NCBI GenBank assembly: GCA_016808115.1
Contig: JAEQBH010001852.1
Coordinates: forward strand, 1 to 64,000
Source of the DNA: Tetrastigma voinierianum
Taxonomy: Eukaryota; Streptophyta; Magnoliopsida; Vitales; Vitaceae
DNA length: 64,000 bases
Reading direction: 5' to 3'
Shown here: positions 12,151 to 24,545 of the stretch, in pieces
Layout of the letters: every line of letters begins with the position of its first letter
Numbering within the stretch: the stretch's first letter is position 1
The notes under the pieces: model-generated
Database searches by the model: none
What the model was told of the DNA's origin: nothing
The model's input: the letters and a program-made list of their open reading frames with translations, nothing else
Translations under genes and position numbers: made by a program

Positions 12151-13060
12151 AGAGATAATTGAGGAAGATGATATTTCTGAATTTGAAGTTATTAGTACTA
12201 AAGAAGATTAAGGATATAGATTGAAAAACACTTTTGATAATAGAAAATTGCAAAAAATCCATAATCTAAATTTTGATTTGAAAGTCAAGGAGGAAGGATT
12301 ACTAGATACCTAAAAATAAAATATATATGCATAGAAATATCACAATCCATGAATACCAAAAGATGAGAAAGAAATATAATGATTAACAAAGCTAAAAGGA
12401 AACATAAAGCAATTTATTGACAAAAAGAAACTATAAATGAAACATTAAGTAAAATAAAAAATAAAAAAATAAAATAAAATATGTATATTTGTAAGAGTAC
12501 GAGATAATAATAAAATTATTATTCTGAATCTAAATACATAATAATTCTAAGTTTACATGATAAAGGCGATACAAATAGCATAGAGAAGATACTTAGAAAG
12601 TATCGAGAAATTTAGCATATCTGAAATTAATGTTCACATATGACCCAAAATATAACATTAATTTAGAGTAAGATTTTGATAATAGTCTAAACATATTTCA
12701 AATTCTTAAAGAATGATTTTATGAAAGAAAGGCCAATAATGTAATGTCAATGTATTATAGTGCTTTGTACACAATATCAAACTCAAACTATAGAAGAATT
12801 TACCAAGATAAGTCATTTATAGAATTAGTGATAAATGTAGAGAAATTGCTGAAATAATAGAACCTTAAAAGTTGGATAAGATAGAAATACCTACAAATTA
12901 CATTTAAGTCTTGAAAATGACATTCTGAAGAAGATTATACAAAGATTGGTTACCCATATTTAGGGAAATTCCTTAATAAGGAAATAATACAAGGGAAAGT
13001 AGTTTCCAAGAATAAGAAGATATATATTCACCTTTCTTGATAATAGGAAATTATTAAAAT
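12151..13060 (+). pseudogene. Decayed linker between coat protein and protease of the viral insertion
   Basis: A-rich plus strand with many stops in all frames. It lies between two recognised domains of the same viral polyprotein region, so it is viral by position. I could not read any motif in it. Confidence 0.4.
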
Positions 13061-13400
13061 GGAGAAAGAGAAGTTGAAGAAACAAGAATTTTAATAGATA
13101 AAGGTGCTAGTTGCAACCAATACAAGCTAACAAATGCGAAATGATAGGAAATATAATAAGCCCATATGTTTTTAAAAATTATGATGATCAAACATTATAA
13201 TGTAATTTAAATATGGAAATACCCATAAAATTACAAGGAATAACCTTTTTGATAGATTGTTATAAAGATAATAGAATGCAAGGAAATGGACATTATGACA
13301 TATTCTTAGGAAATAGTTTCCTAGATAGATTAGATAAATATAAGATTACAAAAGAAGAAATATAAATATATAGTGAAAACATATGTATTTTCTTAAAAAG
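13061..13400 (+). pseudogene. Caulimovirid aspartic protease remnant
   Basis: The retropepsin that would cleave the viral polyprotein. The active-site region at about 13,085-13,117 reads ETRILIDKGASCN; the family motif is D-T/S-G-A, so the catalytic Asp (13,097-13,099) is kept but the following Thr is Lys. Near 13,275-13,360 the frame reads HYDIFLGNSFLDRL, which matches the conserved C-terminal 'I-G-N/x-F-L' motif of caulimovirid proteases. Stops separate the two parts. The domain lies between the knuckle and the RT, the normal Caulimoviridae order. Confidence 0.75.
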
Positions 13401-13993
13401 ACAAAAATGAAAGACATTAGATTCCTTACTATGGTATTTATAATGGTAAATATTCCAAAAACTAAGTTATATACATGTGGATTAGTAGATACAAGATTAT
13501 AAATAACAATATTTAAAAACTTTTTATTAAATGAATGTGGAAATAAAGGAAAGATTACAAAACAAAAAAGAAAATATGAAAATAATGATCCATAATAAAA
13601 TAATAAAAATAGGAAAAGTTTATCAATATGATATAAATCATTATTATATTAGAAATGAAGCTTTTACAACAATTCTCAATTTATACTATAATATTTAAAA
13701 CACCTTGTAATCATTGGATAAAGGTACTTAAAATATTAACACATTTTAGGATAAATTATAATAAAAAGCTAGAGAAAATGGATAACGAGGAGAAAATAAG
13801 CCTCTATTATATATAAATAACAGTTCATAAAACATGGGGAGAAAAATTGAAAGAAAATTTTAGTAATAACCCATTGAAATATTGGGAAAAGAAAAAAATC
13901 TACTGTAAATTATAAATTATAGACCTGATAAAATTATTAAATGATATATTCACAGAATATATACAAGATTTTAAAATACAAATTAATGAATTA

Positions 13994-14738
13994 ATGCAAA
14001 TGAATCTAACTAAGAAAGTAAAAGCCCACATAGTAACCGTCTTTCATGGTAAAAAACATATTGAAATAAAAAGAGGAAAAACAAGAATGGTGATAAATTA
14101 TAAGGAATTGGATAAGAATACTAAATTTGACGGATATTATATCCAAAATAAGGAAATATTAATAAACTTGGCAAGAGGGAAAAACTATGAGAGTAAATTT
14201 GATTGTAAATCAGGATTTTGGCAAATAAAAATGGGTAATGACAATATACCTATTACAGCTTTTAGTACACCTAAATGTCATTATGAATGGATGGTAATGC
14301 CTTTTGGATTAAAAATGCACCTCAAGTTTTCCAAAGAAAAACTGATAAAAATTTTCTGATTATTCAACTCTTATAATAGTATACATTGATGATATGTTAA
14401 TCTGCTTTGATAATGAGAAAGATCCTGAAAAACATTTAAATACTTTCATAACACTCTCTAAAGAACATGGTATAGTTCTTTCAGAATAGAATGTTGAAAT
14501 CAAGAAAAAAGAAATAGAGTTTCTAGGGATGATAATAAATTCTAAAGGAATAAAACTACAATCTTATTTAGCTGAAAACATAAAAGATTTCCACGATAAA
14601 TTAAGAACGAAGAAATGATACATAAATTTTTTAGGATGCATAAATTATATACGATTTTATAAAGACTTAGCAAAGAAACACATGAATTACAAAAGTTGTT
14701 AACAAAAGAAAAACTAAACATGATGGAGTAAAAATATA
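13994..14738 (+). pseudogene. Caulimovirid reverse transcriptase remnant
   Basis: Reverse transcriptase of the pararetroviral polyprotein. The first frame (13,994-14,359) carries recognisable RT blocks: VINYKELDKNTKFDGYYI, then LINLARGKN, FDCKSGFWQIKM, and VMPFGLK at the template-binding motif. The catalytic YIDDM box is at 14,382-14,396 in a different frame, so at least one single-base shift lies in the A-run and A/T-run region 14,310-14,365. Further pieces (NTFITLSKEHGI, EIEFLGMIINSKGI, FLGCINYIRFYK) follow the connection region to about 14,670. The reading is cut at 14,743 by a gypsy LTR. RNase H continues at 50.25 kb, beyond the nested insertions. Confidence in the domain is high; the virus genus is not determined. 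Confidence 0.9.
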
Positions 14739-14743
14739 CTATA
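14739..14743. repeat. Target-site duplication CTATA, left copy
   Basis: Five bases immediately left of the LTR edge TGTAGCCCC at 14,744. The same five bases follow a CA dinucleotide at 50,243-50,244. Five-base duplications are usual for Ty3/gypsy integration. Confidence 0.6.
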
Positions 14744-16290
14744 TGTAGCCCCAAACCGGAAGTCCGTTGACTACCAGTCAGCCCGGAATACTAGTGAATG
14801 TCGGGTGACCGGAGGCATTTTTCCGCAATCGAGGCGAGTCTCCTTTGTACGGGAGCTCTGCCCAAATACATAGCTTTGCAAATACTGTCCCCAAGCAGTC
14901 AATATATTCACAATATGAGTAAGAGCGGCCACTTGGGCCCATAAACAATACTCATCATCTTCTACAATAATATATCGATAGTTTCAAAGAGTTAATAATT
15001 TACTCTTATCTGACATATATTAAAATTAGAAAATTCTAATACATGCGAGATATCGTCAAGCCAAGCCACAATCCGACAGCTACAATCTCGGTCTCTGGGA
15101 CCGAGTCGTCCCCTATACGCTCCACTGTGCACATGGAAATAAGGGGGTGCGACGGGGTGTTAAGCTCGATGCAGGAGAATGTCGCCACAAGTGAGCTCAC
15201 TCACCACCTAAGTGCGAGTGCAATGTTCCAAAAGTAAACACCCATTCAAGCAAATGCATGATCCTACTTGAATGTCTACATGATAACTCGGATCCAGGAG
15301 TCCCTCACCGACTCTCTCACGCTAAACTAAGCTTCAGTATGAGAATTATTATATTATTGGTGGAATGACCCTCTCAGGTGAATATACTGCTCGATTGGGC
15401 CGCTCAGACGATTGATATATATTATTTGTTGTGGACTACCACTCCGATGAATAAATATCAGAAGCTGGGCCGCTCCGGCCGGTTGATATATATTATTTGA
15501 TTTGGACTACCCTCAGATAATTTACATTTAGACTACCCTCAGGAACCTTGTTTCTCTAGACTCATCTCATACACTAACTCCTATATTCTAGGATGTTCAG
15601 TGCATATGGAATGCATGTATGCCAGTTCCAATTCAGTCTAATCACATGCAAATATATAAACATGAATATACTCGCATAAAAATTAAATCACACAAACATG
15701 TTATGTAATTATCATTTCAAACATCAAAATTAGCTCACATGGGCTAATAAACACACCACGAAGCAATTTAATTTAAATCCTTCGACCAAGCTTACCTATT
15801 TTCACGAAAATATATTTTCAAAGCATTATTCGGGAATAGCCAAAACCTCGTTTACTATTCAAAAATCACTAACAGCCCAGTTCATAGTAGACTGAAATCC
15901 ATGGCCATTCCCGGCCCAATGCATACCAAACAACCATTTAATACACAAGTTAAACACAACCTACACCCAAACAGCCCATACAGTTTATGGAGGTTCACGG
16001 CTTGTCCAAAAATTCTAAAACAATTCCACAATTTCGGTCCCAAGTCTTGGGACCGATCATACGGCCCATTCCCGGCCTTATACAATCAACATGCAATTTA
16101 TTCAATATATTCTCACCAAAGAACCCATAACAGTCCGTAGCAACCCCTCCCGGCCACTAATTTCACAAATGGGTTTCAATAATTTCAACAATTCGGTCCC
16201 ATGTTTTGGGACCGATCAAACGGCCCCTCACGGCCTCAAACTAACCGAAACATCGAAAAACCCTTAAAAATGGGAATAAAACGCAAGTAG
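14744..16290 (-). mobile_element. Gypsy LTR C, left portion
   Basis: Starts TGTAGCCCCAAACC then GTCCGTTGACTACC, and carries the family modules GAGTAAGAGCGGCCACTTGG, AGCCACAATCCG, GGGGTGCGACGGGGTG, CCACCTAAGTGCGAGTGCAA and a CGGTCCCA..TTTTGGGACCGA..AAACGG segment near 16,193-16,222 that aligns with LTR B. It stops inside the LTR at 16,290 (…CGCAAGTAG), where a CACTA terminus begins. LTR B continues past the equivalent point with GAGAAGGCCCCTACCTCTTGG; the matching continuation of this copy is at 49,643. Confidence 0.7.
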
Positions 16291-16640
16291 CACTACAAGA
16301 AATATGGTAATTAGCAACATAATTATTTTGTTGCCAAAGGATTAATATTGTCACAAAAACTATTTTGCAACGAAAATATTTTTGTTTCATGGACGTCGCC
16401 TTATCCTCGTCGCGAAAGGTTTTCGCAACAAATAAAATATTTCGTTTCTAATACCTTATAGAGACATAATTTTTTTATTGTCTCCAATAATATATTTTGA
16501 CAAAAAATTTCATAGTTAAATATTTAAAATTTTGTTGCAAAAAATTCCCAATTATGAGTTAATTTGTTGCTAAATTAAATGCACAACAATAGAAAATTAT
16601 AATTTCGTTGCTAAATAGATTTTGATCAAAACTTTATTTA
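16291..16640. repeat. CACTA left subterminal region
   Basis: Terminal CACTACAAGAAA followed by repeated short motifs in both orientations: TTAGCAACA, TTTTGTTGCC, TTTTGCAACGAAAA, CGCAACAAATAAAA, TTTGTTGCTAAAT, TTTCGTTGCTAAAT. Such subterminal arrays bind the transposase (TNPA type) in En/Spm elements; that role is family knowledge and was not shown here. Confidence 0.75.
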
Positions 16641-16655
16641 AGAAGCTTTTCTTTT

Positions 16656-16657
<2 letters not shown>

Positions 16658-16689
<32 letters not shown>

Positions 16690-16705
16690 TAATAAACTTT
16701 ATTGA
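16658..16705. repeat. AAT-type microsatellite
   Basis: Run of about ten AAT/ATA units ending AATAATAAAAATAATAAAC. A looser AAT-rich stretch follows at 16,725-16,790. Confidence 0.9.
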
Positions 16706-17631
16706 AGAAGCTTTGATTTTCAAATAATAAAACTAATAATAATAACAATAATTATAATAATCATAATAATAATTATTATTTTATTATCTTATCATAACAT
16801 TTTAAATAAAAATTTTCAAGAATTAAATTGAAAATTAAATTGCCGAAATATAATAAAGCATAAACGTGTCTCATAAGTGAATTTATTACAGATTAATAAT
16901 AAAAAATTACAAATGAATAAGTAAATTATGAATTTATGTGTCATAGTTCTAACACATAATTTATAATGTTCCATCAAATACTTATGTGTCATAGTTGTAA
17001 CACATAATTTATAGTATTCCATCAAATACCTAAGATATATAAGGACAAATTGTACCAATTAGTATCGGTTATAAAATATTATGCGGTCGAAGTAAATGAA
17101 AAGTTGGCTTTTGTACAAAATATGATAACATAAAGAAATAGTATAGACTAATATCTTGTAAATGAAATAACTTCTAAAACTAAAGAAAATGAAACTAACA
17201 CATGCAAAATATGATCACATCCAAAAAACTGCAACATCTAATGTACCATATATACATGTCAAGGAGATATAATGTCCCCAAAAAAGCAAAACTATATATA
17301 CATGTCAAGAAGAGATAATTTCCCCCAAAACACAAAACCAAGTGGTATGGTTTCCATAAAGTGTGGCTAGGAATCCATGAGTTGTGTATGAAGAGAAGGA
17401 GATGAATGTCCCAAAAAAGCAAAACCATATATACATGCCAAAAGAGATAACGTCCCCAAAAAACAAAACCAAGTTTTATGATATCCATAAAAAGTGTGAT
17501 TAGGAATCCATGAATGTTGTATCATGTGAAGGAGATGAACTTCCTGGGCTTGATCTTTGGATATTGCGTAATGCGCGCATTTCACTAACAAAGCTAGCTA
17601 ATTGATCTATTTGGGATTGTTGGTGTTAGAT

Positions 17632-17862
17632 TTAAGTCTCTTGACTTTGGATGAGCTCTCGTGTTGCTTTAAGCTCATTTTCCAATTCTATCTCTCGATG
17701 TGACTTAGAATGCCCAGATCTTGATGAGGATGGGGGTGGTTTAGGGCCATGACCTAGGCCTTTAATATATCCAGATCTTGAGCCTAGCACTTGAACACAT
17801 ATATCAGCATCAGATAAGGCTTGACCACCTTCTGCCACTGGTTGCTTTTGCAACTCTAACAT
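17632..17862 (-). pseudogene. Transposase_24 (Ptta/En/Spm) C-terminal fragment
   Basis: Last part of the second CACTA gene, a TNP1/TNPA-like protein thought to bind the element ends. The 76-codon frame contains LSDADICVQVLGSRSGYIKG followed by GLGHGPKPPPSSS and a short acidic, probably coiled-coil tail (ENELKATRELI). In plant Transposase_24 proteins the order 'L..ICE.VLG.R.GY.KGLG.GPKP' precedes the C-terminal coil, so the match is distinctive. It continues the minus-strand gene whose earlier part lies at 19.07-19.79 kb. The intervening 1.2 kb has no readable coding frame and may be intron or decay. Confidence 0.75.
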
Positions 17863-19069
17863 TCTTTCCTACAAAGACAAAGAAAAATTAAATATTTGGA
17901 ATACATATCATAATGTTTTATAACATATTTCTTTATAGGTAATATACTTTTGGAAGGTTTAGATCCATTTCAATAGCATATTTACAAATTTTCCTACTAT
18001 GCATAGAATAAAAAAATTCAATAAAACTAATGTAATGCATTTTCTATGTAACATTTGCAAATCATCAGTGAACATCACAAAATTCTAATTTGAAAAACAA
18101 TTGTTAATAGTAATGTTAAAAATTACAGAAGTTCATGAATTGTCAAATAAATAAACAAAGTACAGGATTTGTAAGAAAACTCACAAAAAAGTTTGTGCTT
18201 CTTCGTTTACCCAACCGTTCGAAGTCAATGCATTAGCTAGAAAAGTTCTATTTGGCCTGGTGCTTGTCCAGTGTGTCGTGCCTAAATAACAATATGAAAA
18301 AAATAAGTAAACAATATGAATATAATTTTAAGCTCAAATAAATTTGCATCCATTACCATCACAATTAGTAAAGAACCTAAGAAATATCTTTTATTAATAA
18401 ACATATTTGTATTTGTTATATATAGTAATGTAAAGTCATTATCTGATATTGTATTTCAATATAATTTTTGTTATATTATTATTTTTTTTCAAGCCAAAAC
18501 TATAATGCTTATAATAAATTGATTCACTTATGAAGAAATAAACAAATGTATGTGCTTTGTATAAAAAATGTATATTATAAAATGTACAAGTCACAATATC
18601 TATTGTATAGGAAAATAGTTAAAAACACATATAAAATAATTGTGACACATACTTAAGTTGGTAACCATCTATTTATTAAAATAATACAAGATATCTTTAC
18701 ATAGATATATAAACAATCAAATTTCAACTTTAAGAATTCATTTCATTTACCTTAAATTCACCTCATACATATAATATCAAAAATTACATCTTCTTATAAA
18801 TATTATGGACATTGTATATAAAAGTTATGTTAATAACATAAACACTTTTATTATATAAACAAATGTTATCTATTTCAATTTAACATAGTGGTTATTGTAT
18901 GAAATACACTTACTTTATAAAGAGCATTAAATTCAGGGTAAACAGACATGTATTACAACTTCAACATAATCGTCATTGTTTAGACATACATTTATTTTGT
19001 AAATAAACATTAAATTTAAGGCCAAACAAGACCATGCAAGTAGAAGAATATTCAAAATTTTCACTTACA
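17863..19069. other. AT-rich interval inside the transposase gene
   Basis: No coding motif seen. By position it is intron or decayed exon of the minus-strand Transposase_24 gene. Confidence 0.5.
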
Positions 19070-19790
19070 CTAAGTCTTAATGCATAGAATTGCAATGACA
19101 TGCACCATAGCTTTTGATAACTCAAGAATAATTTTAGATGTATGCAAGAGTACTTGACAACCAAACATAAAGGATGTAATAGCAATATTAAGTACGATAA
19201 AAGATTCAATGTAATAACAATAAATATTGAGATAGAAATTATGAAGGAAGATAAAGTTGATATATCTCATTGAACTATAGAAAATCGTTGATGAAGTATA
19301 ATAATCAATATTAATTCTAGAAGCATCAATAAAAAAAGTTGGAGAATTGTTTTTAAATTGTACCAATTCTTCCCATGTTATTACAAGAGATCGTGATCCC
19401 CCTCGATGAGTAAAAGGCAACTTCATTCTATTTTTGGTGATTTCAATGTTGAGCGCCTCTATATGATAAAAGTTAAAATCAAAATTTCAGCATTAGAAAT
19501 GTATTTATCATGTTTCACATAGCAAATCAAACCAAGCAAAATTTTGATGAAGACTTCACGAAATTTTAAAACTAAATCTATCACATAACCAATCCCATTG
19601 CCTTTGATCACTGCTTTGTATATGGATGTTGTTTTGCCTCAGCTCTTTGTTAGAAAACTTCTTGAAATGCTTGTGACACTTATTCCTATGCTCATACCTT
19701 GCGACCATTTTATTTTCGATGGCCTTCTTCACATGATTTTGGGTAAGATCAATTATAAACTTTTCCTAAACACAAATAGTAAAATAAAAT
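19070..19790 (-). pseudogene. Transposase_24 core fragment
   Basis: Minus-strand continuation upstream of the C-terminal fragment. From about 19,780 down it reads KKAIENKMVARYEHRNKCHK and then DQRQWDWLCDRF, the 'W..LCD.F' motif typical of plant Transposase_24 (Ptta/En/Spm) proteins. An in-frame stop interrupts it shortly after. Next comes KLPFTHRGGSRSL at about 19,390-19,426, the position where the family has 'SK..F.HT.GS.SF'. After RGGSRSLVITWEELVQFKNN the frame turns into hydrophobic low-complexity codons and is probably intron. The role (binding element ends, partner of TNP2) is inferred from the family. Confidence 0.7.
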
Positions 19791-20177
19791 ATATTTAGGT
19801 TTGTAAGTGATAAAACATGGATAATAACAACTTATATATAAAAATTTTACCATAATAGTTGGATGGTTTTTAATTTTATTCCATGTCACAATAAAAAAAA
19901 AACAAGGTTAAATCTATCACTAAAGTTCATTTATTAATCGAACAAACTAGTACTTAAATGTTTAGAGAAAATAAAAAATTATAAGAAAAAAAAAAGATAA
20001 ATGTTTACTCTATATGGGATTCTAGTTGGAGATGGTCACAAAATATTCTAAATTATAAGATATCATGATAATGTAAGGCTAATAGCAAGAAGATTGAAAA
20101 GATAATAAAATAACAAGTATCACTAATTCACAAAGTTTGAAGTTATAATATATTAATAAAGTAATTCAAGGACTAAC

Positions 20178-21714
20178 TGTGAGACCCCCACCCTTCGTGA
20201 CCACCTCATGGGTACCACCCGGGTGAGCCATTTCATAGGATATCACCATTCGCAAGTTCCTTTCGCCTCCCAGGGGTCGAACCCGGGACTGGGTCTTTGG
20301 TCAATGGGAAGCATCTGCGGTACCAGGCGGGCTGGTAGCTCGGTTGGTGCAGTACCGAACTCAAGGCCTAGGTCTGGATTGGCATACGGGAAGAAAAACG
20401 GTGAGGCTGGTCATCCCTATGGTGAGCTTCCCTGGCCTCAGTGTCACGAAAGGAGTGATCTCTCTAATGCCTTTTTTATTGTGGGGTCCACACCCTCCGT
20501 GACCACGGGGTGCCCTTCAGGTGGCCCACTGTGGGGTCCACCCATCGTAACCACTGGGTGCCCGCCCGAGGTGGGTCCCACTCACAGAGATATCATACTC
20601 CACAGGCATTTTCTTTCGCCTCATTGAGAGTCGAACCCGGGACCGGGGCTTAAGGTCAATGGGGGCATCTCTGCTGCGAGCAGTGGGGTCCACCCTTCGT
20701 GACCACGGGGTGCCCTTCAGTGTGTGCCCCCGTGGGGTCCACACCCTTCGTAACCTTTGGGTGCCCGCCGAGGTGGGTCCACTCACAGGAATATCATGCC
20801 CTCCCCTAGGCATTTTCTTTCGCCTCAGTAGAGACTCGAACCCGGAGGACCGGGGCTTGGGTCAATGGGGGCATCTCTGCTACCAGCGAGCTGGTGGCTC
20901 GGTTGGTGTAAAGTGCTCCCGGTGTCTCAAGCCTGATTCTGCGGCCGAAAATGCAGAAAGGTGTCATTCTTTGTGGTGGGACTGAAGGCTTTTCCGGTGA
21001 ACAGCGATATCACGAAAGAGCACGTCACGAAAGAGTGTGGACCCACAATAAGCGCCTTTTGTTGTGAGGCCGCGCCCCGTGACCACCTCATGGAGTGCTT
21101 AGGTGGGCTCGCTCATAGGATATCCTCCTCCATGATTCCTTTCGCCTCCCGGAGTCGAACCGGGACCTAGGGTCTTGAGTCAATGGGAGAAGCATCTACG
21201 GTACCAAGCGACTACTAGCTCGGTTGGTAGTAAGATACTCCCCATTGGCCTTAAGCCCCCCCGGTCTGAGTTGTCTGCGGAGCGAAAAGAAATGCTAGGG
21301 AGGGCGTGATATTCTGTGAGTGGGACCCACACGAAGGGCTGCCCGATTCTGAAGGGTGGACCCAACGTGGGCCACACAGAGGCACCCGTGGTCACGAAGG
21401 GTGTGGACCCCACAATAAAAGGCGCCTTTTATTGTGAGACCCCCCCCCCGTGACCACCTCATGGGTACCGCCCGGTGGGCTATCATAGGATATCCTCATT
21501 CCCGAGTTCATTCGGCTCCCCGAGAGATTCGAACCGGGACTGGGTCTTTGAGCCAATGGGAAGCATCTGCAGCAAGCGGGCTACTAGCTCGGTTGGTGCG
21601 AAGATGCTTCGATGGTTCCCCAGGTCGGAGTTGGCGAGGCTCGATGTCTATGAAGTGAGCTTCACACAGTGCGTGAAGATGATCACGAAAAGGCTCAGAG
21701 GCTCTGCACACTAA
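20178..21714. repeat. GC-rich array of inverted, tRNA-related repeat units
   Basis: A 1.5-kb GC-rich island inside AT-rich CACTA DNA. Five segments carry a T-arm-like box on the minus strand (GGTTCGA context; plus-strand positions about 20,276, 20,628, 20,832, 21,151 and 21,526). Four of them are followed about 50-60 bases later by TAGCTCGGTTGGT or a one-base variant on the plus strand (20,336; 20,895; 21,216; 21,585), which resembles a pol III A box. Each unit starts near TGTGAGACCCCC or TGTGGGGTCCAC..CCTTCGTGACCAC, followed by GGATATCCTC-like and TTTCGCCTC segments. The stretch 21,290-21,420 is the reverse complement of the 20,480-20,800 unit type. It is best described as rearranged SINE-like or foldback repeats. 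No intact tRNA cloverleaf was confirmed. Confidence 0.7.
21411..21436. repeat. 26-bp perfect palindrome at a head-to-head unit junction
   Basis: The sequence is its own reverse complement, centred on AAAAGGC|GCCTTTT and bounded by CACAAT / ATTGTG. It joins an inverted unit on the left to a forward unit on the right. A diverged version (ACAATAAGCGCCTTTTGTTGT) lies near 21,045. Confidence 0.9.
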
Positions 21715-23930
21715 TTGATTTGATTTTGGTTTGGTTCATAGAAATAAATTTTAGAGTTAATCAATGCTCCATCGCGATTTTGAGTTTAAATTTTTATTTT
21801 CTCATAATATTTACAAGAATAAAATGGAAAAAAAACAAGAATGTATTTAACTTTCCTTATGTTCAAACTAATATTAACATAAAATTTTACAAACTATATC
21901 AACAAAAAATGAAAGCGCATTATAACAATAATAATGATAACAAAAAATGATAATAATGCAAGCATACACCCATGTGATATCAACAACAAAACAATTTATG
22001 ACACCATCAAGCATGCGAAACTTTAAATCGGTATGACACACTCATGTAACACTTCCTAGCGTAAATAAAAAAGTCCCATTACTTTTCGTTCATATACATG
22101 TTTAGGTTTACATATATTATATAGTATCATTTCAATAGTGATCTAAATTTAATCACATTATTAACATGAGTGAACAAAAATAATTAAGCGACTATATATC
22201 AAATTATGAATATCTTTAAACATCATGCACATAATTTCTCCATCACTTAGAAAACTTTATCACTCTCGGATATATCGACCCACTTCTCAACATCCAATGG
22301 TGCATAGTTTCTTACAATGGTCTCTATCTCTGATTTCATTCTACTACTATTGACACCGGTTGGAGCATTATATTCTAGTTTAATTTCAACCCCCATGAAG
22401 TGGACAATTTCCATTTGCTTGAATCAATTTGTCAGTCCCAACACCTCGAGTATCTCCTCGAAATTTCTTACATTCTATACATTCACAATTAAAATTAATT
22501 AGTTCATATAAATTGTTGTTTTAAAAAAAGAAAATGTTGTCATAGCAATTGTTATCATGTTTTCCATAAGTTAATTCAACATGCATAGAAATATATCTAT
22601 TCATACCTTAAACTTTCAAATGTTTATGGTGACTACATTATATCAATCAGTAGTTAATATATTTTTAGTTCAACTTAAACAATTCTAATTAATAATTTAG
22701 AGTAAAATCATTAAACCAAATAAATATAGGATTAGACATATTTAAGATATAACAAGTATTAATATTATGTCGATAAGCTAATCAATATCTTACCAGTGGT
22801 AGAATCACCATCCATGGTAGGGGTGTTATCAGGATAGGAAGACATCTGACTCGTGTTCAATGTTGCATGGGCTATAGTATCCTCTACATCCCCTTGACCT
22901 TGCATGACTTCATCTACACCGACTGTTCGACTATGACTACGAGTCATTCTTCGAGCTAAACATTAGAAAATTATGATAATTAATTATCACATGTAATTCA
23001 TTTAACAAAAATAGACTTGTTAAAATAAACATACCAAAGTTCATAATTTTAATTATATTCCAATATATTTAGAAAGTAAAATTAACTATTTCTTTAATGT
23101 CAACATTGCTTCAATTACAAGTTTATGATAGCAAGAAGAAAAATTCATTTTTTTCTTCGACATGTCTAATTAAACTAATTCACCATACTCAACGTGGAAT
23201 TTTCTAATTCATCATGCTTATTGTGGAATTTTTGTGAAGATTATTATGTTTTCTATAATCTTACAATTTTTAAGGACACTTGATATGTAATCTACATTAC
23301 CAATATCTTGCATGAGGCGATTTGTATCAACTTTGTCACTTGTCATTACAAGTCATCACACTTGCACGAGCATTGAGAAATTACAAAATTAGTCAAGGAA
23401 ACATACTTGATATTGTTCCAACACTAAGATATATTTTTTATAGCTTTAGCATTAAGTCTATATATATAGTACTCAAAATAATCGAAAATCCACATTATGA
23501 GTAACTTATTCAATTAAACTAGTTCAACTTGCTACATGTAGAAATTTATTTTGTATACAACTTGCATTCCATTGGCTTCCAATGTTGCATTATCTATAGT
23601 GTCCTCCCTTCCCGACAACTTTATATATCTCTTATCTATATGAAACATCTTTTATTATTATTATCATTCATCTTATGTGTTGCATGTTAGAACTTATCAC
23701 GATCAATTAATATTAAGAAATCATTTTAAGTTAGAACTATAACAACTGTCTTCACGAATATGATATAAAATAAATATTTTTTTATAATAAATGTAAAAAT
23801 TATATAAAGATAAGTTCAATATTTTTTATACCTTAAACATTGATATATACAAAAATAAAAAAAATTATTTAATATAATTAAATCAATTTAACATTACTTA
23901 CATGTAGAATTTTTTGTTGAGACTAGTACA
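21715..23930 (-). other. Poorly preserved middle of the Transposase_24 gene
   Basis: AT-rich, no certain motif. A 60-codon minus-strand frame at 22,765-22,947 starts MTRSHSRTVG and is Ser/Thr/Asp-rich, resembling the low-complexity N-terminal part of TNP1-like proteins. It could be an exon, but I cannot confirm it. Confidence 0.3.
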
Positions 23931-24445
23931 ACCCACATTGACTTGTGCATTGGGAGGTGTTATAATCCTTTCTATGTTGCTATTAACCTCGGCTATTGGG
24001 CTTGTCCTATGATCCTTCCACTTGGGGTCCTTTTTTTGTCCTTTAAATTTTGACAAAGACATACACTTTGTTAATTAATATAAACTTATTCCAAAAATGT
24101 ATAAAATATTTCAACTTCTTTACAGTGTCGAAGCATTTCCACACCGTGAGGTTGGTCTCCAGCTCCTACATGTCCAGCTGGATTCGTACCATTGGACGAA
24201 TGCATTCATATGACCGCCGATGTTGATCAGCACTAACTCTTTGAATGTCATTTTTTTTCTTCTTACCTGCATACCATTTTAAATTATAAATATTCATTTG
24301 ACATCATTAACTCATTAAAGAAATTTGTCATATAAATATTTGAATGAGTTAATTTTAGTTCAAAATCAATTTGACCTGGATTCAAATTCTCCTCTAACCG
24401 CTTAGGAATGACTGGTGGACAGTGCTTGTTTTCGGGGGCCATTTG
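23931..24445 (-). pseudogene. Probable 5' exon of the Transposase_24-type gene
   Basis: Minus-strand ATG at about 24,442 opens MAPENKHCPPVIPKRLEENL, which runs to a short AT-rich, intron-like interval. A further piece near 24,130-24,215 reads SSNGTNPAGHVGAGDQPHG. The location just downstream of the TNP2 3' end and on the same strand fits the usual TNP2-then-TNP1 order of plant CACTA elements. I do not recognise a domain in these residues, so the identity rests on context. Confidence 0.4.
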
Positions 24446-24543
24446 TAACTATGTTGATAATATGCATACAAAAATAAAGATGTCATTAATAATGTGATAA
24501 CCTATAATTAATAAAATAATGAAATTATAATCAAAGATCTCAT

Positions 24544-24545
<2 letters not shown>

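Noticed and set aside
20276..20348. Functional tRNA genes in the GC-rich island
   Set aside because: The A-box-like and B-box-like motifs lie on opposite strands and no paired acceptor and anticodon arms could be built by eye.
20208..21714. Long open frames across the GC-rich island (up to 139 codons)
   Set aside because: They run over repeated non-coding units in both strands, with Pro/Gly/Arg content set by GC-rich repeats and no consistent frame between copies.
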